Of a DNA stretch of 7,267 nucleotides, positions 1 through 5,614 are shown in pieces. A program made the translations under genes and the position numbers. This DNA is from Candidatus Aegiribacteria sp. (GTDB lineage Bacteria; Fermentibacterota; Fermentibacteria; Fermentibacterales; JCC-6). Where the stretch lies: positions 1 to 7,267 of the forward strand of contig DAOWNO010000101.1 in NCBI GenBank assembly GCA_030642525.1, read 5' to 3'. The notes under the pieces are model-generated. The model had not been told where the DNA came from and did not search any database. It was given only the letters and a program-made list of their open reading frames with translations. Positions within the stretch are counted from its first letter, which is position 1. Every line of letters starts with the position of its first letter.

Positions 1-421
1 AAAGGTTCGGAGGTTCGTATCATCCGTACTATCCTGCAGGGACCGGTGCCTATCAGCGCCTACGCCGGCAGGATCCCGGAACCCGGACACCGGCGTCCGA
101 CCAGGCGAAAGGTCAAGAGAAAGCAACTTGCAGCCGTAGAACGGGTTCTCCATTGCACAGACCACGTGAGAGTAAGTGAGCAGTGTTACCACATTATGAC
201 AGGCAACCAGCCTGTTCTCAAGGATGCGGTTCCCGGAGAATACTGGCCTGATAAGCTTGAAGAGAAGGACAGTGAATGGAATTGTCTTGAATTTGCAGAT
301 CGCCGAAAAAGCTGAACCAGATTCCGCAGAGCGTCCTTCAACACACTGAACGTTGAAGACAGACAATTTCTCCACGAAAACCATTTCATCGTCCAATACA
401 TCTCCGAATCTCTCGATCGTT
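1..421. other. Ambiguous open region, no recognised product
   Basis: No product could be recognised. On the plus strand one frame is open from the left edge to a TGA at 313-315. After that single stop the same frame is open again to a TGA at 421-423, ending in a plausible sequence (VEDRQFLHENHF...ISESLDR). The other two plus frames are also open at the left edge, to about 137 and 177. On the minus strand the codon-aligned frame has no stop from 423 down to base 1, with an ATG at 384-382, so a partial minus gene leaving the window is equally possible. That reading is rich in Cys, Ser, Phe and Val, which looks more like antisense than protein. Bases 1-160 are GC-rich, with an inverted repeat at 62-68 and 90-96. 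It could be a gene end, a partial gene or a decayed gene. Confidence 0.25.
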
Positions 422-448
422 GACGAAAGTAGAATTAAATGTTAGAAA
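420..448 (+). promoter_or_regulatory. Candidate sigma70-type promoter for the cob operon
   Basis: TTGACG at 420-425 is followed, after a 17-base spacer, by TAGAAA at 443-448. A TG dinucleotide at 440-441 gives an extended -10 (TGT then TAGAAA). Transcription would start near 455 and leave a leader of about 95 bases before cobT. The site lies in the AT-rich gap just after the ambiguous left region. This is motif matching only; the -10 matches four of six consensus bases. Confidence 0.4.
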
Positions 449-463
449 ATGAAACGTGTTAAA

Positions 464-485
464 TCTGAACTATCAGTTTTTCAGA
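464..485 (+). promoter_or_regulatory. Small hairpin in the cobT leader
   Basis: TCTGAA (464-469) and TTCAGA (480-485) form a 6-bp stem with a 10-base loop in the predicted leader. A near copy of the left arm and loop start recurs downstream: TCTGAACTATCA at 464-475 and TCTGAACATTATCA at 514-527. No T run follows the stem, so it is not an obvious intrinsic terminator. Nothing resembling the B12-box or the conserved core of a cobalamin riboswitch was found in this leader. Function unknown; it may be chance in AT-rich DNA. Confidence 0.2.
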
Positions 486-535
486 TAACAAACGTTAAAA
501 AAAGTTGTCGTTTTCTGAACATTATCAAACCTCAA

Positions 536-565
536 ATGGGGGTGGGAAATCACGCTGACACCTGA
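536..565 (+). other. Short out-of-frame ATG reading frame over the cobT start
   Basis: ATG at 536 opens nine codons (MGVGNHADT) and stops at TGA 563-565, one base out of register with cobT. It contains GGGGG at 538-542. Removing one G from that run would give an ATG-started in-frame N-terminus, MGWEITLTPEK, which leads directly into the recognisable CobT sequence. It is therefore more likely the true cobT start displaced by a one-base indel than a real leader peptide. No clear Shine-Dalgarno sequence precedes this ATG. Confidence 0.4.
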
Positions 566-1565
566 AAAAATCCAAAAACATCTTGATAACCTGACCAAAC
601 CCCCGGGAAGCCTCGGACGGCTGGAAGAACTCGCTGCAAGATTATGTGAGATACAGCAAACACTTGAACCGCATACACATCCTCGTATGCTTGTGCTTTT
701 CGCTGCTGATCACGGCGTTGTTGAAGAGCATGTCACTATGTGGCCATCTGAAGTAACGGAACAAATGATCGATAACATTTTATCCGGTGGCGCAGCCAGC
801 AGCGTATTGGCTCGGCAGACAGGCACACGGCTCCGTTTGATTGATGTTGGATCACTTGCCGGTCCACGCAGGGAAACAGAATCATACCGGTTCGCCCAAG
901 TCAATAAAGGCACAGCCAACCTTGCTGTCGAACCGGCAATGACAATTGGACAATTTCAACGTGCAATGGCAGTCGGCGAAGAAGAAATCACCCGTACACA
1001 ATCATCCGGACTGGCTGTTGTTGCTGCAGGTGAAATGGGTATTGGCAACTCAACAGCAGCAGCATGTCTGGCAGGTTTGTTATGTGAACTGTCAGCAGAA
1101 CAGGTGGTCGGAGGCGGGGCTGGAGCGGATGCTGCCACAATTGACCGAAAAATAACGGTTGTTTCAGCAGCACTGAATAGGATCCACAGCCTGAAAACAT
1201 CAGATATGTTAGCAAAAATATCGTCGGTCAGCGGATTCGAAATTGCAGCAATGGCAGGATTTTACATTACCGCAGCAAAGGCTCACTTGACAATTGTCCT
1301 TGATGGGTTCATTGCAACTGCAGCAGCTCTCGTGGCCGAAACTCTTTATCCTGATACCGCAAAATATATGATCGCATCTCATTGTTCTGCAGAACTCGGG
1401 CATAGCCATATGTTGAAAAAACTTGCGCTCCGTCCACTGGTGAATTGGTCGATGCGTCTTGGCGAGGGCAGTGGAGCACTTATCGCCATGCCCATGCTTG
1501 ATGCTGCGGCAGCGATTGTATCAGAAATGGCAACATTTCAAGCCGCTGGGATTAAGCATGAATAA
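549..1565 (+). CDS. cobT: Nicotinate-nucleotide--dimethylbenzimidazole phosphoribosyltransferase (CobT)
   Basis: CobT transfers phosphoribose from nicotinate mononucleotide to the lower-ligand base (typically 5,6-dimethylbenzimidazole), giving alpha-ribazole 5'-phosphate for the cobalamin nucleotide loop. It is a cytosolic enzyme. Counting from 549, hallmarks are NLTKPPGSLGRLEEL near residues 14-28, FAADHG at 51-56, DVGS near 99-102, GEMGIGNST at 161-169, FEIAAMAG near 230-237, DGFIATAAALVA near 252-263, and RLGEGSGA at 303-310. The Glu in the last motif corresponds to the catalytic base (Glu317 in Salmonella CobT). The first in-frame ATG is 687, but starting there would remove the conserved KPPGSLG segment. 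Homology extends at least to 558, with no ATG, GTG or TTG in that stretch. I placed the start at ATC 549; CTG 555 or a one-base error near 538-542 are alternatives. Length from 549 is 338 residues, close to the usual 340-356. First gene of the cobT-cobS-cobC run. Confidence 0.93.
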   Translation: MTLTPEKIQKHLDNLTKPPGSLGRLEELAARLCEIQQTLEPHTHPRMLVLFAADHGVVEEHVTMWPSEVTEQMIDNILSGGAASSVLARQTGTRLRLIDVGSLAGPRRETESYRFAQVNKGTANLAVEPAMTIGQFQRAMAVGEEEITRTQSSGLAVVAAGEMGIGNSTAAACLAGLLCELSAEQVVGGGAGADAATIDRKITVVSAALNRIHSLKTSDMLAKISSVSGFEIAAMAGFYITAAKAHLTIVLDGFIATAAALVAETLYPDTAKYMIASHCSAELGHSHMLKKLALRPLVNWSMRLGEGSGALIAMPMLDAAAAIVSEMATFQAAGIKHE

Positions 1566-2337
1566 ACCTGGTAATCTACGGGCATTGGCAACTGCAGTAC
1601 AATTTTTAACCCGCATACCCGTACCAGGGGGTAATCATCCTGCATCAAGGGCGGTTCTGTGCAGGGCGGTTGTTTTTTTCCCTCTTGTGGGAAGTCTGAT
1701 AGGGTGTGTCACAGCCTTGATCTTCATGGCAGGTTTGTTTATTTGGCCTGCCTGGTTAGCAGTAATCATTGCTCTGGCAGCAGAAACATTAATAACCGGC
1801 GGATTTCATGAAGATGCAGTGGCTGATTTCTTCGACGCTTTCGGAGGTGGATGGACCCGGGAAGATACCCTCAGAATCCTTAAAGACAGCCGGGTTGGCA
1901 GCTATGGAGTGATTGCTCTTTTTATGGGTTTGGCGCTTCGGAGTGGCGGGATCGTGGCAATTGATCCAAACCATTGCTTTATTGCAATTATAGCATCAGC
2001 AACCATTGGCAGATGGATAATAATTCCGGCAATGAGCCTTGTTGCTCCGGTGCCGCACAGGGATAGTATTGCCAAAGATGTCGGGCAACAAACCAATTTG
2101 AAAGAAATATTGACCGCATCTCTTTTTGCCCTCCCAGGCACAGTCCTCTGGGCTATAAAAATGCCAGTTCATTCGATTATTGCAGGTATTGTTCTGATAA
2201 TTACACTCGTTATCTTTACCCGCTTGATCAAAAAACGTATCGGTGGCGTTACCGGGGATTGTCTCGGGACAATCTGCTATGTCGCTCAAGTAATCGTTTT
2301 ACTTGTTGCTGCAGCAGACTGGAACATACCTCTGTGA
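1558..2337 (+). CDS. cobS: Adenosylcobinamide-GDP ribazoletransferase (cobalamin synthase CobS)
   Basis: CobS is the integral membrane enzyme that joins alpha-ribazole (or its 5'-phosphate) to adenosylcobinamide-GDP, forming adenosylcobalamin (or its phosphate) and releasing GMP. The 259-residue product matches the family's usual size of about 250. It opens with the typical FLTRIPVP (16-23). The conserved ETLITGGFHEDAVADFFDAFGGG (76-98) supplies acidic residues expected to bind metal, followed by KDSRVGSYG (109-117) and GDCLG near 233-237. Hydrophobic segments lie at about 33-60, 62-80, 116-135, 139-164, 186-201, 205-221 and 237-252. The frame is open further upstream (ATG at 1459), but that start would lie deep inside cobT. 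ATG 1558 begins exactly where homology begins and overlaps the cobT stop in ATGAATAA, which suggests translational coupling. cobC follows with a 4-base overlap. Confidence 0.95.
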   Translation: MNKPGNLRALATAVQFLTRIPVPGGNHPASRAVLCRAVVFFPLVGSLIGCVTALIFMAGLFIWPAWLAVIIALAAETLITGGFHEDAVADFFDAFGGGWTREDTLRILKDSRVGSYGVIALFMGLALRSGGIVAIDPNHCFIAIIASATIGRWIIIPAMSLVAPVPHRDSIAKDVGQQTNLKEILTASLFALPGTVLWAIKMPVHSIIAGIVLIITLVIFTRLIKKRIGGVTGDCLGTICYVAQVIVLLVAAADWNIPL

Positions 2338-2903
2338 ACTCCGGTTTTCGATTGATTCTGATCCGTCATGGCGCTGTTGATGAGTGCTGCAAGGGTATCT
2401 GTTATGGGCAGAGCGATATTGAGCTGAGCAAGGACGGCAAACACCAAAGCTGTCTGATAGCACAGGAAGCCGCTTCATGGTCTATTGATTTCCTGTATCA
2501 CAGTAACATGAAACGAACCCGGTATCTTGCTGAGTTGATTTCAAAAAATACAGGGATATTGGCCCTCCCGGACGAACGCCTGCGGGAACGGCACTTCGGA
2601 CAGTGGGAGATGCGTTCATGGGAAAGTATCTACAATGAAACAGGTGACGCTATGAACGGGTTTATCTATCAGGCGGACAGTTATTCCCCACCCGGCGGAG
2701 AAACAACTTTTCAACTTCGAGATCGGATATTATCCTGGTATAAACAACTACCTGCAACCGGTACTATAGTGGCGGTAACACATGGCGGCACGATTGCCGC
2801 ACTGCTTGGAACCTTGGGAAAGCAGCCTGTAATAGAATGGTTAAAGTTGATTCCTGAAAGGGGCGGGCTCTTAAGTGTTATTTGTGACGGGCCGGGCGGG
2901 TAA
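2334..2903 (+). CDS. cobC: Alpha-ribazole phosphatase, histidine phosphatase family (CobC)
   Basis: CobC removes the 5'-phosphate from alpha-ribazole phosphate or from adenosylcobalamin phosphate, the last step of nucleotide-loop assembly. The histidine phosphatase core is complete: LILIRHG (7-13) with the phosphate-accepting His12, CYGQSDIELS (23-32) typical of CobC, KRTRYLAE (60-67) with the second phosphate-pocket Arg, ERHFGQWE (85-92) with the likely proton-donor Glu, PPGGET (119-124), and VTHGG (148-152) with the second catalytic His. The GTG at 2334 is chosen because it overlaps the cobS TGA (GTGA) and leaves a normal N-terminus; the frame is open upstream, but that part would lie inside cobS. 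Product 189 residues. The last residues are short and glycine-rich (CDGPGG), and the 3' end overlaps the convergent radical-SAM gene by 26 bp. Assignment as CobC rather than another histidine phosphatase rests on context and the CYGQ motif. Confidence 0.9.
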   Translation: MNSGFRLILIRHGAVDECCKGICYGQSDIELSKDGKHQSCLIAQEAASWSIDFLYHSNMKRTRYLAELISKNTGILALPDERLRERHFGQWEMRSWESIYNETGDAMNGFIYQADSYSPPGGETTFQLRDRILSWYKQLPATGTIVAVTHGGTIAALLGTLGKQPVIEWLKLIPERGGLLSVICDGPGG

Positions 2904-4299
2904 AACTGAGCAAAGATCTTGCGCCGTTCCAGAGATTCTTCACATTCTGCCAGTTGCGTATGTCAATTAGCTTCTGAAGCACGAAGATTGGATCAAGGTA
3001 GACCGTCCTGAAAGCAATACTCCTGAGCTTGACGATCTCTTTTGCGGTCATCGTGTAAGGCTCGAAGGTCACGTCATCCTTGAGCATTCCCGCATCAGAC
3101 AGACCTCCGAGAATTCGGCCATATTTACTAACGTTCTCGAAAAGTTCTGCTCCGGGGAAAGCTGTGATCGGGAAGAATTCCGTGTAGTAGGAACGGAGCT
3201 TTTTCGCAAGTGCTATTGTCTCAAGACCCTCCTCAAAAGTTTCTCCGGGGATCCCGAATATGTAAGTGCAGAAAGTCTTGATACCTGCTTTGTGTGTCAT
3301 CTGTACTGCCTTGATATTTTGCTCTACGGTCATTCCCTTTCTCAGGGTGTTGATGTTCTTCTGCACCCCGGATTCGACTCCGTAGTTAATGCACCAGCAG
3401 CCGGCTTCCTTCATCTTCCTGAGCAATTCTTCATCAACCCCGTCTGCCCGGATGGAACACCAGAATGTGATGTTGAGCTTTCTCTCGATGATTCGATTGC
3501 ATATTTCTATGGTCCTGTCCCGATCCCAGGTGAAAAACTCGTCCCAGAATTTGATCTCTTTCGTCCCGTATTCTCTGACGTAGTACTCAATCTCATCTAC
3601 AACATTGGAGGCGGATCTCGTGCGAATACGGCCCTCGCCCATTAATCTGTAGCAGAAAATGCACCGGCCGGTACAACCGCGGGAACTGATCACCTGCATT
3701 ACGGGAAGCCTGAGGTACTGGCCTGCGGAAGGGTGATATTTCTCGAGGTCGATAAGGTCAGCGGCCGGAAAAGGAAGCTCATCCAGATTTTTTATGAGAG
3801 GTCTGGGCGGATTCTGTACTACCGTACCATCATCTTTTCGCGCAGCACAGCCCTGTACGCCTACGCAATTCTGACCTTTTGACCATCGTTCCACAACCTC
3901 CCGGGCTGTATACTCTCCCTCTCCCTCTACGGCAGCATTAATATATTCACATTCAATAAGACATTTCTCCTTCAATGCCGAGGGAGCGTGACCTCCAATG
4001 AATATTTTAAGTTCCGGCTTTCTTTCCTTCATCAACTTTGCGAGCTTCTTTGTTCGTTCCCAGAACATGGCGATGACGAACCCGCCTACTGCGTCCGGAT
4101 TGTGGCTCAAGATTCTGTCGATAAGCTCTTCCTGGGACCAGAATGCGCCGTCTTCGATGAATACCTGGTGCCCTGCTTCCCTGAGAGTTGATGCGACATA
4201 CATCAGTCCTGTGGGCGGCCAGACTCCCGCGACGCCCATGGTAGTTTCGGCTCTTATATCCGCGAATGTCCAATTCGGAACGAAGAGAACTATTTGCAT
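2878..4299 (-). CDS. B12-binding-domain radical SAM protein
   Basis: The 473-residue protein has the architecture of cobalamin-dependent radical-SAM enzymes (BchE, HpnP and class B methylase type). Residues 1-140 form a B12-binding-like Rossmann domain with PPTGLMYVASTLREAGH (28-44), IGGHAPSA (101-108) and EGEGE (125-129). The DxHxxG cobalamin-ligand motif is absent, as is usual in this group. The radical-SAM core begins at SSRGC and carries CX3CX2C at Cys209, Cys213 and Cys216 for the 4Fe-4S cluster, then GVESG (307-311), FGIPGET (348-354) and FPGAEL (381-386). A helical C-terminal part (about 420-465) follows. ATG 4299 has AGGGAG at 4313-4308 about eight bases upstream. It lies 108 bp downstream of the methyltransferase on the same strand, so co-transcription is likely, and it converges on cobC. 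The substrate is unknown: methylation, cyclisation or oxidation of a lipid or secondary metabolite are all possible. Confidence 0.9.
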   Translation of the reverse strand: MQIVLFVPNWTFADIRAETTMGVAGVWPPTGLMYVASTLREAGHQVFIEDGAFWSQEELIDRILSHNPDAVGGFVIAMFWERTKKLAKLMKERKPELKIFIGGHAPSALKEKCLIECEYINAAVEGEGEYTAREVVERWSKGQNCVGVQGCAARKDDGTVVQNPPRPLIKNLDELPFPAADLIDLEKYHPSAGQYLRLPVMQVISSRGCTGRCIFCYRLMGEGRIRTRSASNVVDEIEYYVREYGTKEIKFWDEFFTWDRDRTIEICNRIIERKLNITFWCSIRADGVDEELLRKMKEAGCWCINYGVESGVQKNINTLRKGMTVEQNIKAVQMTHKAGIKTFCTYIFGIPGETFEEGLETIALAKKLRSYYTEFFPITAFPGAELFENVSKYGRILGGLSDAGMLKDDVTFEPYTMTAKEIVKLRSIAFRTVYLDPIFVLQKLIDIRNWQNVKNLWNGARSLLSFTRPARHK

Positions 4300-4307
4300 T
4301 CCTATAA

Positions 4308-4313
4308 CTCCCT
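4308..4313 (-). promoter_or_regulatory. Shine-Dalgarno site of the minus-strand radical SAM gene
   Basis: AGGGAG on the minus strand lies eight bases before the ATG at 4299. It supports both the chosen start and independent initiation, rather than coupling to the methyltransferase gene that ends 108 bp upstream. Confidence 0.6.
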
Positions 4314-4407
4314 GGAGGCCTTGATTATCAATTGTTTAAGCAATCAGTTTCCCGGCTTTGCAGAGCCTTGTAAAGCCATATCATAACGGGTTTTCCTGAA
4401 ACAGGGT

Positions 4408-5196
4408 TCATTCCGGCTTCAGGCATACAAAAAGGAGCGCTGATGCATAACACCTGTGAGGCAAAAGACTCTGCATTTTCTTAACCAATCTGCCAGGAAG
4501 GTTAAGGCCAAACTCACCTTTTCCCCTGAACGTACGAAGCCAGTCAATATTAAGAGCAAAATCCTTATCCGGGGCGGTTAGATCTTCCGGATATACGGCA
4601 TGTACTGTGAATCCGGCAGATTCTATTAATTCTCTCAGATACTTTCTTCCGTAGCGGTATTCGGTAAACACCCAGCGCTTGCCGAACAGCCTGGCAAGTA
4701 TACGAACCAGCACCATCGCCGGCCGATGGAAGAGAGTTCGAGATAAACTCTCAAAAGGTGAGGAGAGATAGGCAACTCCGCCTGGTTTCAATACTCGCAT
4801 TACCTCGGATAGGAACATTTCCGGCCCTTCCTCGAAGTGTTCAATTACACCCAGACTTATGACCGAGGCCAAGGAATCATCTCTGAGAGGAAGCATGAGA
4901 ACGTCTCCTCCAGCAAGGAGAAGATCATCCCATGTATCATGGGTGCGAAGAAGGCTCTCTACTGAATTGTCCAGACCTACGATATTGAACCCTCTGTTCG
5001 AAAGATACCTGACCCATCGTCCGACGCCGCATCCCGATTCCAGAACCACCCCTGATTCAGGCAGGCGGTTCAACAGGAGCCTTTGCGTAGGTTGTTGGAT
5101 ATCACAAAGCTCAAGTCTTGCATCCAGATCTGTATGCGACCAGTTATCCGAAGCTCTTCCATGGGGATTTGTTGGCTGATAGATCTTATAAGTCAT
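4408..5196 (-). CDS. Class I SAM-dependent methyltransferase
   Basis: A 262-residue soluble Rossmann-fold methyltransferase of the Methyltransf_11/UbiE-like group. Motif I is VLESGCGVGRW (51-61), the glycine-rich SAM loop. The acidic residue ending strand 2 is in GLDNS (74-78). GDVLMLPLRDDSLASVIS (97-114) covers the adenine-contacting Asp and motif II. SLGVIEHFEE (114-123) and RVLKPGGVAYLSSP (134-147) complete the fold. There is no signal peptide; two short hydrophobic stretches (about 159-171 and 251-258) look like core strands or helices rather than membrane spans. ATG 5196 is the first good start; a weak AAAGG lies 12 bases upstream. It is the upstream gene of a two-gene minus-strand unit with the B12 radical-SAM protein and is divergent from the second one. 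The acceptor is unknown; O- or N-methylation of the product made by the neighbouring enzymes is a guess from context. Confidence 0.88.
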   Translation of the reverse strand: MTYKIYQPTNPHGRASDNWSHTDLDARLELCDIQQPTQRLLLNRLPESGVVLESGCGVGRWVRYLSNRGFNIVGLDNSVESLLRTHDTWDDLLLAGGDVLMLPLRDDSLASVISLGVIEHFEEGPEMFLSEVMRVLKPGGVAYLSSPFESLSRTLFHRPAMVLVRILARLFGKRWVFTEYRYGRKYLRELIESAGFTVHAVYPEDLTAPDKDFALNIDWLRTFRGKGEFGLNLPGRLVKKMQSLLPHRCYASALLFVCLKPE

Positions 5197-5284
5197 ACCA
5201 TGCGGTTACCTTTTCACCAAGCGGTTCAACCATACAATGAGAATGTCGCGATTTATGCCGACACCGGGTTTGTAAAAATACAAG

Positions 5285-5296
5285 GGCATATATGCC
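5285..5296. promoter_or_regulatory. 12-bp perfect palindrome, candidate operator
   Basis: GGCATATATGCC reads identically on both strands. It overlaps the -10 position of the candidate minus-strand promoter, 89-100 bases upstream of the methyltransferase start. The placement would suit a repressor operator, but only one copy is seen, and a 12-bp palindrome can occur by chance. Confidence 0.3.
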
Positions 5297-5317
5297 ATCA
5301 GTTTGAATTGCTGTCAA
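5287..5317 (-). promoter_or_regulatory. Candidate promoter for the methyltransferase-radical SAM unit
   Basis: On the minus strand a perfect TTGACA lies at 5317-5312. The best -10 is TATATG at 5292-5287 with a 19-base spacer (four of six consensus); CATATA with a 17-base spacer is a poorer match. Transcription would start near 5280, giving a leader of about 85 bases before the methyltransferase ATG. Confidence 0.4.
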
Positions 5318-5443
5318 TGTGTTAAAGTGAAAGTTTCATTGAGCTTGAAAATGGATTCAGCAAACTGATTGATCAGAAAACTGCCAATTTGATTTCAGTA
5401 AAAAAGAACTCGTCCTGAAACAACATAATAAGCACAATTCAGC

Positions 5444-5472
5444 TTGACTCCTTAAAGACCCGAATTTAGTAT
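5444..5472 (+). promoter_or_regulatory. Candidate promoter for the plus-strand radical SAM gene
   Basis: TTGACT (5444-5449) is separated by 17 bases from TAGTAT (5467-5472), with five and four of six consensus matches. Transcription would begin near 5480, about 135 bases before the chosen ATG at 5615. That is a longish leader, but no structured RNA was recognised in it. Confidence 0.4.
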
Positions 5473-5595
5473 ATGATCCTTACACAATTAGATTAGTTAA
5501 GTATATAAAACAATGAAGGGTTCATGGATATTTCAAAATACCGGTCTCACAGATGGAATCATTGATGCCATTTCTTTCCATACGAATATCAGTAC

Positions 5596-5607
5596 GGAGA
5601 CCAGGGG
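5596..5607 (+). promoter_or_regulatory. Shine-Dalgarno region deciding the start at 5615
   Basis: GGAGA (5596-5600) and AGGGG (5603-5607) precede ATG 5615, the latter by seven bases. The alternative in-frame ATG at 5513 has only AT-rich sequence upstream and no purine-rich site, so 5615 is preferred. Confidence 0.65.
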
Positions 5608-5614
5608 TTCAACA

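Larger units (their letters stand above)
5197..5614. other. Divergent intergenic region between methyltransferase and second radical SAM gene
   Basis: This 418-bp stretch holds no convincing gene. It is AT-richer than its flanks and lies between two genes that point away from each other. It contains a promoter candidate on each strand (5287-5317 minus, 5444-5472 plus), a 12-bp palindrome at 5285-5296, GCGGTT repeated directly at 5202-5207 and 5221-5226, and a short TGAAA-G-TTTCA inverted repeat near 5328-5338. Short frames crossing it (for example an extension to ATG 5513) lack Shine-Dalgarno sequences or protein-like composition. Confidence 0.6.

Noticed and set aside
336..358. 7-bp inverted repeat CTTCAAC / GTTGAAG as a terminator
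   Set aside because: No run of T follows on either strand, and the 9-base loop and AT-containing stem make it weak.
1459..1557. Extension of cobS from ATG 1459
   Set aside because: It would lie within cobT in another frame. The CobS family N-terminus begins at 1558, where the stop-start overlap is also found.
2259..2333. Extension of cobC from ATG 2259
   Set aside because: The extension is inside cobS and Cys/Ser-rich, and homology begins right after GTG 2334.
3292..3645. Plus-strand open frame of 117 codons opposite the radical SAM gene
   Set aside because: It is entirely antisense to a well-supported gene with an intact CX3CX2C motif, and has no recognisable domain or ribosome binding site.
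4300..4407. Intrinsic terminator between the methyltransferase and the minus-strand radical SAM gene
   Set aside because: Only 4-5 bp stems (for example GGCT...AGCC near 4354-4367) without a proper T run were found, so co-transcription remains likely.
5513..5614. N-terminal extension of the second radical SAM gene from ATG 5513
   Set aside because: No Shine-Dalgarno sequence precedes 5513, the 34 extra residues do not resemble the family, and ATG 5615 has a good site and a typical MKVTIIRPP start.
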